Of a stretch of 64,000 nucleotides of DNA, positions 42,156-51,273 are shown in pieces. The DNA comes from Mesorhizobium sp. WSM4904 (GTDB lineage Bacteria > Pseudomonadota > Alphaproteobacteria > Rhizobiales > Rhizobiaceae): NCBI RefSeq assembly GCF_029674545.1, contig NZ_CP121354.1, forward strand, positions 5,651,001 to 5,715,000. The letters are read 5' to 3'. The first letter of the stretch is position 1, and every line of letters begins with the position of its first letter. Position numbers and translations under genes: made by a program. The notes under the pieces were generated by a model. The model saw only the letters and a program-made list of their open reading frames with translations, was not told the origin of the DNA and did no database searches.

Positions 42156-42392
42156 TGTTTGCACGCCCGGATGTGCCGGTTTCGCAAAAGCTTAGCAAGC
42201 CACCCGCCGCGCCTTCGCAGAATTCAAAAAGCCCGCCGGCCGAAGCCAGCGGGAATCTGGGGACAGCCAGGTGTGGGGGTGGGGACTTTCACCTGGCATA
42301 GGGGCAACGGTGCGGCGCGGCTTTTGTTTCAGGAATTGCTAAACGGCGGGACGATGTCGAATCGCTTTGACCCCCTTCGAAACACGCCCTGC

Positions 42393-42629
42393 TCAGTTGG
42401 ATTTGCCTCCGCGATCCATGATCTCGCGACCCATGATCGCGGTCAGGATTGCTTCGTAGGCGCTTCCGACCTCCTCTTCGATTTCATCCTCGGAAACGCC
42501 CGCCGCCTTGGCGTCGGAAAACAACTTGTCGGTCAGTTCGGCGACCGAAATGATGTCTGCGCCAACGCTGCCACGCATCACGTTATGGGTGATCCATTGG
42601 CTGAAGAATTCAGCACCGCGCTCACTCAT
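42393..42629 (-). CDS. DUF768 domain protein
   Basis: 78 aa. RGAEFFSQWITHNVMRG, ADIISVAELTDKLFSDAKAA and IEEEVGSAYEAILTAIM match DUF768, a short family mostly known from Mesorhizobium, and one of the better taxonomic clues in this window. Start ATG 42629 shares one base with the stop of the upstream 55-residue gene (TGATG). Function unknown. Confidence 0.8.
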   Translation of the reverse strand: MSERGAEFFSQWITHNVMRGSVGADIISVAELTDKLFSDAKAAGVSEDEIEEEVGSAYEAILTAIMGREIMDRGGKSN

Positions 42630-42796
42630 CAGTGTCGCCCTTTGAGGAAGTGAGCCTCTCGCAGCAGCGAGCTCCAGTCTGTCCCGATGAGGTGTATCAA
42701 TTCGCGCGCTTCGTCGACGGTGACGCCGCTTTCGCGTGCCAGGCGCCTGGCCAGCAATTCTGTCTCGGCTGAGACCTTTTCCTGATCGTCTGTCAT
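42629..42796 (-). CDS. small hypothetical protein coupled to DUF768
   Basis: 55 aa from ATG 42796, GGAGAG 6 nt upstream. The sequence is helical and charged (AETELLARRLARESGVTVDE, then LIHLIGTDWSSLLREAHFLK), loosely like DUF3606-type small proteins. The one-base overlap with the DUF768 gene supports co-translation, and this pairing is worth noting. Function unknown. Confidence 0.7.
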   Translation of the reverse strand: MTDDQEKVSAETELLARRLARESGVTVDEARELIHLIGTDWSSLLREAHFLKGRH

Positions 42797-43407
42797 GGGG
42801 AACTCTCCATGGACGACAACCGCCGAAATAGACCTTTGTTTCAGTTACTCCTCGCGAAAATCCTTCAGCGAGGCATGGCGAAGCTTCTCCTCGCCCTTGA
42901 AGAACTTCATCCGGCCAAGCCCCGGCGTCAACATTCGGCCTTTTCCTTCCCCAGGCCCTTGGGCGCCGGTGCGCCGACCTTGACTTGCAGCGGTCTCGAT
43001 CACCCCTCTCGAAAAGGTGTCGAAGGTTCTCGAACATCACGTGTCCGAGCTGTTCACAATCCCGCCGAAAAACAATGCGCCGATTGCTACGCTAAAGTCC
43101 GGCGCCGGAAGGACTGAGGGACGGAAACCACCACTGGCAGCTCGATGGTTCTGCCTCCAAATCGGCCTCAACCCTTTGTTATGATGGATATTCCTGTCGC
43201 GACGCCATCAGATGCAGCCGAAGCTATCGTCTCCAAGGCGCGCTCGCGAAACCTTACAAATAATGTCGTGAGAATGCCCGGGGACAGAAGGCGAACGCTC
43301 CCGCCATTCCCCACAGAAACCCCACAGTTAAGTCGGAAACAAAGGCGAACAGAAGCACCCAAGCGTGACAAGAAATGGCGGAAATCCGGGCTTTTGCTGG
43401 CAAACCC
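42797..43407. other. gene-poor stretch upstream of the tRNA fragment
   Basis: About 610 nt. A minus-strand frame here contains SEWQDLNLRP, a known false translation of tRNA-adjacent DNA in many genomes. I see no genuine gene, hairpin or promoter. Confidence 0.5.
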
Positions 43408-43457
43408 CGTCGTTCGGGACGATGGGGTCGCAGATTCAAATCCTGCCACTCCGACCA
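43408..43457 (+). tRNA. tRNA-Pro(CGG) 3'-half fragment, probable attachment-site scar
   Basis: From the anticodon stem CGTCG, loop TTCGGGA (anticodon CGG) and CGATG, through the T-arm (GCAGA, TTCAAAT, CCTGC with one mismatch) to the acceptor end CACTCCGACCA. The 5' half (acceptor, D-arm) is absent upstream. Such 3' halves are left where an integrative element used the tRNA gene as its attachment site. It is not a functional tRNA. Confidence 0.7.
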
Positions 43458-44049
43458 GAAAAAACAATGGGTTAGGCTCTCAGCCCTTCCATCTCCTTCC
43501 CGATATCCGCCTGAAACCATGCGCGCAGGCCGGCCATCCCGATCGTGATCGCCGCATTCCTGCTTTCAGGTTCTGCCATTGCTCTCGACTGTGACGCCGT
43601 CATCCTTGACGGCCCGCATATCCGCACGCCAAGCAGCGGGGGACGCCGATCGACCCTACGGCGGGACTCGATCGAAGACCGGATCGGCGATCGACGCCGG
43701 CAGCAGGCAGCCGCGATCCATTTTCCAGCTTTGAGGCGTGCAAGACATGCCTTCCACATGACGTTGGTCACCACTGACCGTGACCTTCGTCAGATGTTTC
43801 CGCCCCTCGAGCCACGATAGAAAGCCATATGCGCTCCTGTCGCGACTACCATCGACAGAGGTCCGCACGTCGCTCTCAGGTCGCGCTGCCGCTCTTGCCG
43901 CGGCGACGAGTCGAGCGCGCTTGGCTGCGATCTTCAATCGCCCAAAGATCAGCGGACGATCCGCATTTGTTGCAGACGAGAGCGCAGCCCCTGGAATTCG
44001 TTCTCGAAAATTCTCTGGACCGGCGGGCTACATTCGAAGGGAAAGTGCC
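43458..44049. other. gene-poor stretch downstream of the tRNA fragment
   Basis: About 590 nt. A plus-strand frame near 43547 begins with a signal-peptide-like run (VIAAFLLSGSAIALDC) but continues with random composition, and may be a gene remnant. Nothing else supportable. Confidence 0.4.
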
Positions 44050-44271
44050 ATGCAGGATTTGCCTAGAAACATCGATGCCGACGTCGTTATCGAAATCGGC
44101 CGCATACTCGATGATGCGCCCGCAGAGGCTGGGATTTCGGTGTCCGAGACGATCACCGAATGCCGCCGGCATATTTCGACCAAGATGACGGACGAAGAGC
44201 TCGAGACGCTGATCGTGCGGATGAGCGGTCCGCGGGGCCGCGCCGTGATCTTTGATGGTGAGGCAGACTAG
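44050..44271 (+). CDS. small hypothetical protein
   Basis: 73 aa from ATG 44050, preceded by AAGGGA. It is acidic and helical (NIDADVVIEIGRILDDAPAE, MTDEELETLIVRMSGPRGRA). The frame stays open upstream to 43780 with non-coding-looking composition, so I use the ATG with a ribosome site. No family recognised. Confidence 0.6.
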   Translation: MQDLPRNIDADVVIEIGRILDDAPAEAGISVSETITECRRHISTKMTDEELETLIVRMSGPRGRAVIFDGEAD

Positions 44272-44734
44272 GTAGACTGGGTGGCCACGGCGGCCAGTCC
44301 CGCCCGGAAGATCCGCCTGAGAGCTTCTATTTTGGTCGAAGCGCCAGCGGCGTTGCCGACGTCTTCGGATCGAATGGATACGGCAAGATCCAGGACGGCG
44401 GCCCAGTCACGTCATATCAAAACCGCTCCGGTCCCGCGCTTGGCGTCTCGGTCTCTTAAGGAAGATAGGATGCTTGTGTTTCCGTCTCCCACCTAACCTT
44501 TCAGCAGCGAATAGCGAGCCTGAACAGTTGCTGCCGGCCATTGTGCTCGACAGCGCGCTCTTACTTTGACCTAAAGCGCGTCGCGAACGTTCAGATTCGC
44601 TCCGTGCGCTTTAGGTTTTTGATTTTACGCATGTCTTTGTCCCGAAACCGGTTCCCACTTTCGGGAGACATGCTTTAATGGCACCCTGTCCCAGTTCGAC
44701 GGAATCCAAACCATCGGAGCGGCCCGGTAAGAAA
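44272..44734. other. intergenic stretch containing a rhizobial repeat
   Basis: About 460 nt without a gene. The second half holds two adjacent inverted repeats (44570-44615 and 44629-44673). Confidence 0.55.
44570..44673. repeat. rhizobial intergenic mosaic (RIME-like) repeat
   Basis: Two palindromes in tandem. The first has arms CCTAAAGCGC and GCGCTTTAGG (44570-44615); the second has GCATGTCT with CCCGAAA and TTTCGGGAGACATGC (44629-44673) around a CCGGTTCCCAC loop. This layout is common in Rhizobiales intergenic regions. Confidence 0.75.
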
Positions 44735-45070
44735 ATGAAGTTCATGCCGACAGCTATTTTGCCGGTAATCGCGACGCTGCTTTTCGCCGCGGGCTGCTCA
44801 TCTACGGCCGCGTCGATCGATCCGGCGAAATACGACAGGATGAGTTGTGCCGAGCTCAACAGCGCGCTCGGCGACACCGCCACCGATATCTCACGGACTG
44901 CCATCGGCCGCGGCAAGGTCGCCAATACCAGCGTGCCGAGCTGGCTGCTCGGCGGCGAGCGGGTCAAGACGGTTGTGGCCAATCGCGATACCGCCCGAAT
45001 CGAAAAGCTGCAGCAACAGCAGCAGGCCATCGTCGCGGCAAGGAAGCAAAGATGCCCGTCCTCGCAATAA
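44735..45070 (+). CDS. small lipoprotein
   Basis: 111 aa from ATG 44735. The signal LPVIATLLFAAGCSSTAA has a lipobox before the Cys. The mature domain has MSCAELNSALGDTATDISRT, a pattern seen in rhizobial lipoproteins of unknown role, and ends in a Gln-rich helix (LQQQQQAIVAARKQRC). No operon partner; it faces the convergent ABC transporter operon. Confidence 0.75.
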   Translation: MKFMPTAILPVIATLLFAAGCSSTAASIDPAKYDRMSCAELNSALGDTATDISRTAIGRGKVANTSVPSWLLGGERVKTVVANRDTARIEKLQQQQQAIVAARKQRCPSSQ

Positions 45071-45097
45071 GCCGCCTGCCGGCAAGCGGCGGTGAGT

Positions 45098-46714
45098 TCA
45101 GGCGCTGATCCTAAACCGCGCGGTATCGATCGCCGCGTTCATCAGCGTCCGGGTGTAGGCCTCGCGCGGATTGCCGAAGATTTCCTCCGTCGGCCCCTCC
45201 TCGACAATCTTTCCCTGCTTCATGACGATGATGTAGTCGGCCATGGCGCGCACCACCGCCAGGTCGTGGCTGATGAAGAGATAGGACAGCTCGTGGTCGG
45301 CCTGCAGCTTGCGCAGCAGCTCGACGATCTGCTTCTGCACCGAGCGGTCGAGCGCCGATGTCGGCTCGTCCAGCACCACCACTTTCGGCTTCAGGATCAT
45401 GGCGCGGGCAATCGCGATGCGCTGGCGCTGGCCGCCGGAGAACTCATGCGGGTAGCGGTTGCGCGCATTGGGATCGAGGCCGACCTCGCGCAGCGCCTCA
45501 ACGGCGCGATGGTCGCGCTGCTTGCCGGTCAGCGACGGCTCGTGCACCAAAAGTCCCTCGGTGATGACCTGGCCGACCGTCATGCGTGGCGACAGCGAAC
45601 CGAACGGATCCTGGAAGACGAGCTGCAATTCGCGCCTGAGCGGCCGCATCGCCTGGCGATCCGCCTCGGAGATGTCGCGGTCGCCGAAGCGGATGACGCC
45701 GTCGCTGGGCAAAAGCCTCAGCAGCGCGCGGCCGAGCGTCGACTTGCCGGAGCCGGACTCGCCGACGATGCCGATGGTCTGGTTTCGCTTCAGCCGCACC
45801 GAGATCTTGTCCACCGCGCGCAGCATCAGAGGCTCGCCGCCGAGGAAGCCGCCGCCGATCTTGAAGACGACTTCGACATTGCGGCCTTCGAGCAGCACCG
45901 GCGAATTGGCTGGCGGCGCCGCCTTGGTGCCGGTCGGCTCGGCCGCGAGCAGCATCTTGGTATAGGCGTGCTGCGGATTGGCGAAGAGCGCTTGCGCATC
46001 GCCCTCCTCCACCACCTCGCCCTGGCGCATGACATAGACGCGGTCGGCGAAGCGCCGCACGATGCCGAGATCGTGGGTGATGAAGACGATCGCCATGCCG
46101 AGCTTGCGCTGCAGCTCTGCAAGCAGCATCAGGATCTGCGCCTGGATGGTGACGTCGAGCGCCGTCGTCGGCTCGTCGGCGATCAGAATGTCGGGATCGT
46201 TGGCCAAGGCCATGGCGATCATGACGCGCTGGCGCTGGCCGCCCGACATTTCGTGCGGATAGGATTTCATCCGCCGTTCGGGATCGGGAATGTGCACCAG
46301 CCTCAGGAGCTTCAGCGCTTCCTCGCGCGCCGCCTGCGCGTTGAGGCCGCGGTGCCGGCGGATCGGCTCGATGAGCTGGTTGCCGATCGTGTAGAGCGGA
46401 TCGAGCGAGGTCATCGGCTCCTGAAAGATCATGCTGATCTTGCGCCCACGCACCTTGTTGAGCTCGCTCTTGGTCATCTCCAGAAGATTGCGGCCGCGAT
46501 AGTCGACCTGGCCGGTCGCCTCGCCATTGGAGGAAAGCAGGCTCATCGCCGCCATCATCGTCTGGCTCTTGCCGGAGCCGGATTCGCCGACCACGGCGAC
46601 GGTCTCGCCGGCATTGACGCTGATGTTGATGCCCTTGACCGCCTCGACTGTGCCGTCGAGGGTCTGGAAGCGGACGCGCAGGTCCTTGACGCTGAGGATC
46701 GTTTCGGAAGCCAT
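45098..46714 (-). CDS. oligopeptide ABC transporter, fused double ATP-binding protein
   Basis: 538 aa. Two ABC domains, with Walker A motifs [11 protein letters not shown] and [11 protein letters not shown], and signatures [11 protein letters not shown] and [11 protein letters not shown]. Such YejF/DppDF fusions energise dipeptide or oligopeptide importers. Last gene of the operon, 12 nt after the permease stop. ATG at 46714. Substrate likely peptides or a related compound. Confidence 0.93.
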   Translation of the reverse strand: MASETILSVKDLRVRFQTLDGTVEAVKGINISVNAGETVAVVGESGSGKSQTMMAAMSLLSSNGEATGQVDYRGRNLLEMTKSELNKVRGRKISMIFQEPMTSLDPLYTIGNQLIEPIRRHRGLNAQAAREEALKLLRLVHIPDPERRMKSYPHEMSGGQRQRVMIAMALANDPDILIADEPTTALDVTIQAQILMLLAELQRKLGMAIVFITHDLGIVRRFADRVYVMRQGEVVEEGDAQALFANPQHAYTKMLLAAEPTGTKAAPPANSPVLLEGRNVEVVFKIGGGFLGGEPLMLRAVDKISVRLKRNQTIGIVGESGSGKSTLGRALLRLLPSDGVIRFGDRDISEADRQAMRPLRRELQLVFQDPFGSLSPRMTVGQVITEGLLVHEPSLTGKQRDHRAVEALREVGLDPNARNRYPHEFSGGQRQRIAIARAMILKPKVVVLDEPTSALDRSVQKQIVELLRKLQADHELSYLFISHDLAVVRAMADYIIVMKQGKIVEEGPTEEIFGNPREAYTRTLMNAAIDTARFRISA

Positions 46715-46726
46715 GTCAGCGATCCC

Positions 46727-47851
46727 CTATCGATCTTTCGGGTCGAGCGCGTCGCGCAGGCCGTCGCCGACGAAATTCAACGCAAACAACGTCGAGACGA
46801 GAAAGAAGGCCGGGAACAGAAGCAGCCAGTTGGCATAGCCGATGTTCTTGGCGCCGACGGAAATCAGCACGCCCCAGCTGGTCATCGGCTCCTGCACGCC
46901 GAGGCCAAGGAAGGAAAGAAAACTCTCCAGGATGATTACCTGCGGCACGAGCAGCGTCATGTAGATGACCACCGGTCCGAGCAGATTCGGGATGACATGG
47001 CGCACGAGGATGCCGCGATGGCCGACACCCATCGCTTCGGCCGCCTGGACATATTCCTGCCTGCGGATCGACAGCGCCTGGCCGCGCACGATGCGCGCCA
47101 TGTCGAGCCACAGCACCGCTCCGACCGCCAGGAACATCAGCACGAAGTTGCGGCCGAAGAACACCACCAGCATGATGACGAAGAAGATGAACGGCAACGA
47201 GTAAAGCACGTCGACGACGCGCATCATCACCTCGTCGACCCTGCCGCCGGCAAAGCCGGCCGTCGCGCCGTAAATGACGCCGATGACGCCGGCGACGACG
47301 CCGGCAAGCAGGCCGATGGCCAGCGAAATGCGCCCCGCCATCAACGTGCGCGAGAGCAGGTCGCGCCCGGTGTTGTCGGTGCCGAAGAAGAAATATTGCT
47401 GCTTGACGGCCGAGCTCATCGTGACTTCAAGGCCGTCGGGCGACTTGCTCTCGATCCTGGTGTCGTCGAAGGCATCGGAGCGGTCGAGATAGCGGATGTT
47501 GCGGTCGTCGATCGGCTTGGTCGAGGTGACGGTGACGATGACGCGGCTGCCGTCCTGATGCCATTCCTTGATGTCGACGCGCATGCGCTTGATCGCATCG
47601 CTCAGAGCGCCCTGGATCATGTCCGGCTTGGGATAGGCCGAAAGGCTCGGCGGCGTGCGGACATAGTCGCCATAGATGGTCGTGTATTCATGCGGCACGA
47701 CCATTGGGCCGAACACGCTGATGATGGCGATGAACGCCAAGTAGTAGAGGCTGAACATGGCGGCGCGGTTGCGCTTCAGCCGCGCCCAGGCATTGCCCCA
47801 GAGCGAGCGGCCGACGATCGGCTCCGGAACGGCGACTGCAAGCTCAGTCAT
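46727..47851 (-). CDS. oligopeptide ABC transporter permease (OppC-type)
   Basis: 374 aa. An N-terminal helix (AAMFSLYYLAFIAIISVFGP) is followed by an unusually long periplasmic insertion of about 100 residues before the five-helix permease core (RISLAIGLLAGVVAGVIGVI, then EAMGVGHRGILVRHVIPNLL, the EAA loop). ATG 47851 overlaps the OppB stop by 8 nt. The extended loop is typical for a branch of rhizobial peptide permeases and may contact the binding protein. Confidence 0.9.
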   Translation of the reverse strand: MTELAVAVPEPIVGRSLWGNAWARLKRNRAAMFSLYYLAFIAIISVFGPMVVPHEYTTIYGDYVRTPPSLSAYPKPDMIQGALSDAIKRMRVDIKEWHQDGSRVIVTVTSTKPIDDRNIRYLDRSDAFDDTRIESKSPDGLEVTMSSAVKQQYFFFGTDNTGRDLLSRTLMAGRISLAIGLLAGVVAGVIGVIYGATAGFAGGRVDEVMMRVVDVLYSLPFIFFVIMLVVFFGRNFVLMFLAVGAVLWLDMARIVRGQALSIRRQEYVQAAEAMGVGHRGILVRHVIPNLLGPVVIYMTLLVPQVIILESFLSFLGLGVQEPMTSWGVLISVGAKNIGYANWLLLFPAFFLVSTLFALNFVGDGLRDALDPKDR

Positions 47852-48767
47852 AGCGCACCCTCGGATCAACGACCGCGTAGAGGAGATCGACGATCAGGTT
47901 GAAGACGATTGTGAAGAGCGCGATCACCACCACGGTTCCCATGACCAGCGTGTAGTCGCGGTTGAGCGCGGCATCGACGAAGTAGCGGCCGACTCCCGGG
48001 ATGGAGAAAATGGTCTCGACGATGATCGAGCCGGTAAGCAGCGCCGCCGCCGCCGGGCCGGTGAAGGAGACGATCGGCAGGACGGCGCCGCGCAATGCGT
48101 GCTTGACCACCACCGACCAGTCGGAGAGGCCGAGCGCGCGGGCGGTGCGGATATGGTGCGAGCGCAGGCTCTCGATCATCGAGCCGCGCATCAGGCGGGC
48201 GACGATGGCGATCTGCGGCAAGGCGAGCGTCAGCACCGGCCCGACCTTGTTGATCAGGGCGCCGTCACCCCAGCCGCCGATCGGCAACAGCTTCCAGGAA
48301 AGCCCGAAGACGAGCTGGATCACCGGCGCGGTGACGAAGGTGGGGATGGTGCTGCCGGCGGTAGCCAAAGCGATCACCGAATAGTCGGCTATCTTATTCT
48401 GGTTGAGCGCCGCGATCGTGCCGAGGATCGAGCCCAACAGCAGCGCCAGCACCAGCGCCGAGGTACCGATCTGCACCGAGATCGGCAGGCCCTTGGCGAA
48501 GAGCTCGGTGACGGTGAAATCCGGCAGGTTGTAGCTCGGGCCGAAACTGCCGCGCAGAAGATTGCCGAGATAGTGGACATATTGCAGCCAGAGCGGATCG
48601 TCGAGGCCGAACTGGGCTTCGAGATTGGCCCTGATCTCGGGGCTCAGGCCCCGCTCCTGGTTGAACGGGCCGCCTGGCGCGACGCGGATCAGGAAGAACG
48701 CCACCGTCACGATGACGAATAGCGTCGGGATGGCGGTCAAAAGCCGCCGGAAGACATAACGCAGCAT
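47844..48767 (-). CDS. oligopeptide ABC transporter permease (OppB-type)
   Basis: 307 aa with six helices. MLRYVFRRLLTAIPTLFVIV at the N-terminus and ARALGLSDWSVVVKHALRGA (EAA-like loop) mark the OppB/YejB permease. It follows the substrate-binding protein gene after about 175 nt and overlaps the OppC gene. Confidence 0.92.
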   Translation of the reverse strand: MLRYVFRRLLTAIPTLFVIVTVAFFLIRVAPGGPFNQERGLSPEIRANLEAQFGLDDPLWLQYVHYLGNLLRGSFGPSYNLPDFTVTELFAKGLPISVQIGTSALVLALLLGSILGTIAALNQNKIADYSVIALATAGSTIPTFVTAPVIQLVFGLSWKLLPIGGWGDGALINKVGPVLTLALPQIAIVARLMRGSMIESLRSHHIRTARALGLSDWSVVVKHALRGAVLPIVSFTGPAAAALLTGSIIVETIFSIPGVGRYFVDAALNRDYTLVMGTVVVIALFTIVFNLIVDLLYAVVDPRVRYD

Positions 48768-48942
48768 CGGCGCCCCGCTTCAGCCAGGGCGACAGCTCTC
48801 CAGACGAGACCGTGGCGCGCTGGCATCTCTAATCTTCGCACCGGGCAGCCTGAAAATCCAATCCGACTTTCGGCCCGGCACGACGACAGACCGCGACCGC
48901 CACTCCCAAAAAAGAGAGCGGCGGCGCGGCCAAGGTTTCTTG

Positions 48943-50535
48943 TCAGTCCTTGGAGATGAAGCGGGACGGATGAATGTCCATCACATTGTCGTCGAAGCCA
49001 TGCACCTTCGAGGAAACGATGTCGTGGTAGCTGTAGTAGAGAAGCGGGATCTCGCCGACGTCGTCGACGAGGATGCGCTCGGCTGCGGCAAGCTCCTTCA
49101 TGCGCTCCTCGGGCTTGCCGCCGGCGGCGGCCGCCTTGTCCATGGCAGCCTCATAGGCCGGGCTGTTGTAGTTCGAGTAGTTGTTGCCGCTGGCCTTGCG
49201 CGAGATGCCGAGGAAGGTCTCGGGATCCTTGTAGTCGGCGATCCAGGCGGCGCGGGCGACGTCGTAGTTGCCCTTCTGCTCGAGGAAGGCATAGTGGGTC
49301 TTGGTGTCGGTGTTGAGCAGCGTCACCTCGACGCCGAGCGGCTTCAGCTGTTCCTGGATGGCGACCGCCGTGTTCTTATGGTTCTCCGAGGTGTTGTAGC
49401 GGATCTCCATCTTCAGCGGATGCTCGGGCGTATAGCCGAGCTTCTCCAGGATCTTCTTGGCCTCGTCCTCGCGGTCGATCTGCGGCATGTCGGCGTATTT
49501 GGCCAGTGCCGGCGTGTAGCCTTCGATGCCCGGAGGCACCATCGAATAGCCGGGCAACATCGAGTTCTGCCAGACCTTCTCGGCGAGGAAGTCGCGGTCG
49601 ATCGCCATCGAGATGGCGTTGCGCAGCTCGACATTGTCCCACGGCGCCTTGTCGGTCTTGATCGCAAAATAATAGGTGCCGAGATATGGCCCCACACGGA
49701 CCTGGTCGCCGAATTTGGTTTTGAGATCGGCGAGCTGTTCGGTCGGCAGGTCGCCATAGCTGTCGAGCTCGCCGGCCTCGAAGCGCTTCATCGCCGACGA
49801 GCGATCCTCGGTCGGGATGTAGTTGACCACGTCGAGCTTGACGCTCGCGGCGTCCCAGAACTTAGGGTTCTTGACCAATTTCATATGGTCGTTGGGAACC
49901 CACTCCGCCAGCGTGTAGGCGCCGTTCGAGACCAGCTTGCCCGGCTTGATCCAGTCGGCGCCGAGCTTGTCCATGGAAGCCTTGTTGACCGGATAGGTCG
50001 CCTGGTGGGTCAGCATCTCCAGGAAGTAGGGCGTCGGAGCCTTCAGCGTGACTTCAAGCGTGTTGGCGTCGATCGCCTTCACGCCCATGTCCTCGGCCTT
50101 GCCTTTCTTGGTGTTGAAGTCCTCGGCGCCCTTCACCGGATAGAGCATCGAGGCGTATTCCGCAGCGGTGGCGGGATCTTCCAGCCGATGGAACGAATAG
50201 ACGAAGTCGTCCGCCGTCACCGGGCTGCCGTCCGACCAGAGGCCGTCCTTGCGCAGCTTGAAGGTGTAGACGGTGCCGTCGTCGGACACCGTCCAGCTTT
50301 CGGCGGCGCCCGGAATGAGGTTCGTCTTCTGGTCATGCATCACGAGGCCCTGGAACAGGTCGCGTATGATATCGGCCTCGTAGGTCGTCGACGTCTTGTG
50401 CGGATCGACCGTCTCCGCCTCCGCGGCGGCGCCGCGGTTGTAGACGGTTTCGGCGAAGGCTGGCGTGTAGAAGGTCCCGGTCGCCAAGGCCATGGTGGTG
50501 GCGAACACGGTCGCCTTCAGCAGATTTTTCAGCAT
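48943..50535 (-). CDS. oligopeptide-binding periplasmic protein (OppA-type)
   Basis: 530 aa. The signal peptide ends near TFYTPAFA, then ETVYNRGAAAEAETVDPHKT opens the SBP family 5 domain. DYSKARAAWIADYKD-like core runs (DVARAAWIADYKDPETFL) and PLLYYSYHDIVSSKVHGFDD near the end fit OppA/MppA. It is the first gene of the operon. The leader (50536-50826) contains two hairpins that could attenuate transcription. Confidence 0.9.
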   Translation of the reverse strand: MLKNLLKATVFATTMALATGTFYTPAFAETVYNRGAAAEAETVDPHKTSTTYEADIIRDLFQGLVMHDQKTNLIPGAAESWTVSDDGTVYTFKLRKDGLWSDGSPVTADDFVYSFHRLEDPATAAEYASMLYPVKGAEDFNTKKGKAEDMGVKAIDANTLEVTLKAPTPYFLEMLTHQATYPVNKASMDKLGADWIKPGKLVSNGAYTLAEWVPNDHMKLVKNPKFWDAASVKLDVVNYIPTEDRSSAMKRFEAGELDSYGDLPTEQLADLKTKFGDQVRVGPYLGTYYFAIKTDKAPWDNVELRNAISMAIDRDFLAEKVWQNSMLPGYSMVPPGIEGYTPALAKYADMPQIDREDEAKKILEKLGYTPEHPLKMEIRYNTSENHKNTAVAIQEQLKPLGVEVTLLNTDTKTHYAFLEQKGNYDVARAAWIADYKDPETFLGISRKASGNNYSNYNSPAYEAAMDKAAAAGGKPEERMKELAAAERILVDDVGEIPLLYYSYHDIVSSKVHGFDDNVMDIHPSRFISKD

Positions 50536-50590
50536 GAAGTCTCTCCCTTTGGACGCGGCCCCTCAACCACGCCATGAGTGTTGACGCCCC

Positions 50591-50641
50591 GGAACCGTTC
50601 GACGGGTTCCTTTTGAGCGTGCCGCCGGTCCCTTCCGGCGG
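50591..50641. promoter_or_regulatory. two adjacent hairpins in the divergent leader
   Basis: GGAACC...GGTTCC (50591-50610) followed by TTTT on the plus strand, and CCGCCGG...CCGGCGG (50622-50641). They lie between the OppA and Tad genes. On the plus strand the first resembles an intrinsic terminator. Confidence 0.4.
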
Positions 50642-50826
50642 CTGGTGGCGGCGAGACTAGACAGAGCGAAATCTTATTTCAACTGCCCACTGCTTGACGT
50701 TGAGTGAGCCGCGCCTCGCTAAAACAGCGAAATCTAAAGCTTAAGCATTCCGTTCAACTTGGTGCACCTTTCGGTTGTTCCAGCCGTTTTCTGTTTTTGC
50801 AGGCACGCTTTGGCATTCTCCGGACC

Positions 50827-51273
50827 ATGCTGAAGAACCGAAAATTCCTTGCTCCTTGGTCTTGTTTCCGGGCTGACGCCGCTGGCACGTCGGCGGTCGA
50901 ATTCGCCATGCTGGCGCCGATCTTCATCCTGCTTTTGCTCGGAATGGTTGCATACGGAATCTATTTCGGCGCCAGCCATTCGGTCCAGCAAATCGCCGCC
51001 GACGCGGCACGAACGGCGATTGCCGGCCTCAACCAGACGGAGCGACAGGCGCTGGTCACAGATTTCATCGCCCACGACGTCGCAGGTTATCCCTTTGTCG
51101 ACCCGAACAAGCTGACGGTCGACGCCAGGGACAGCGTCGTCGACGGCAGCCAGTTCGTCGTCTCGGTCAGCTATGACGCGCGCAACCTGCCGATCTGGAA
51201 CCTGTTCCATGACCTGCCGCTGCCGGGCACCACGATCCAGCGTCAATCGACGATCCGGGTCGGAGGCATATGA
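50827..51273 (+). CDS. TadE-like pilus assembly protein
   Basis: 148 aa from ATG 50827. TSAVEFAMLAPIFILLLLGM carries the TadE/TadG hydrophobic pilin-like segment after an N-terminal basic stretch, followed by QIAADAARTAIAGLNQTERQ. These pseudopilins take part in Flp/Tad pilus assembly. Overlaps the next gene by ATGA. The rest of the tad locus is not in this window. Confidence 0.85.
   Translation: MLKNRKFLAPWSCFRADAAGTSAVEFAMLAPIFILLLLGMVAYGIYFGASHSVQQIAADAARTAIAGLNQTERQALVTDFIAHDVAGYPFVDPNKLTVDARDSVVDGSQFVVSVSYDARNLPIWNLFHDLPLPGTTIQRQSTIRVGGI

Larger units (their letters stand above)
41629..42392. other. long non-coding stretch with paired hairpins
   Basis: About 760 nt without a convincing gene. 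It holds a stress box (42052-42076, plus strand), two hairpins with the same stem sequence (41978-42010 and 42124-42155) and a third hairpin at 42266-42297 with arms GCCAGGTG and CACCTGGC. An open frame from ATG 42125 after AGGAG could encode 58 residues, but its composition is Pro/Ala/Ser-rich and its start lies inside a hairpin. Confidence 0.5.

Noticed and set aside
42125..42301. 58-codon frame with AGGAG upstream in the hairpin region
   Set aside because: The start codon is inside a stable hairpin and the product is Pro/Ala/Ser-rich without recognisable features; a structured RNA seems likelier.
43168..43520. Minus-strand frames including SEWQDLNLRP
   Set aside because: This phrase is a known false translation found next to tRNA 3' ends and integration sites; it does not indicate a protein.
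43547..43820. Plus-strand frame with a signal-like start near 43547
   Set aside because: After about 20 plausible residues the composition becomes random. At most a remnant; I do not support it as a gene.
45092..47902. Very long plus-strand frame (936 codons) across the ABC transporter genes
   Set aside because: It is antisense to three clearly recognisable transporter genes and is a side effect of high GC in the third codon position.
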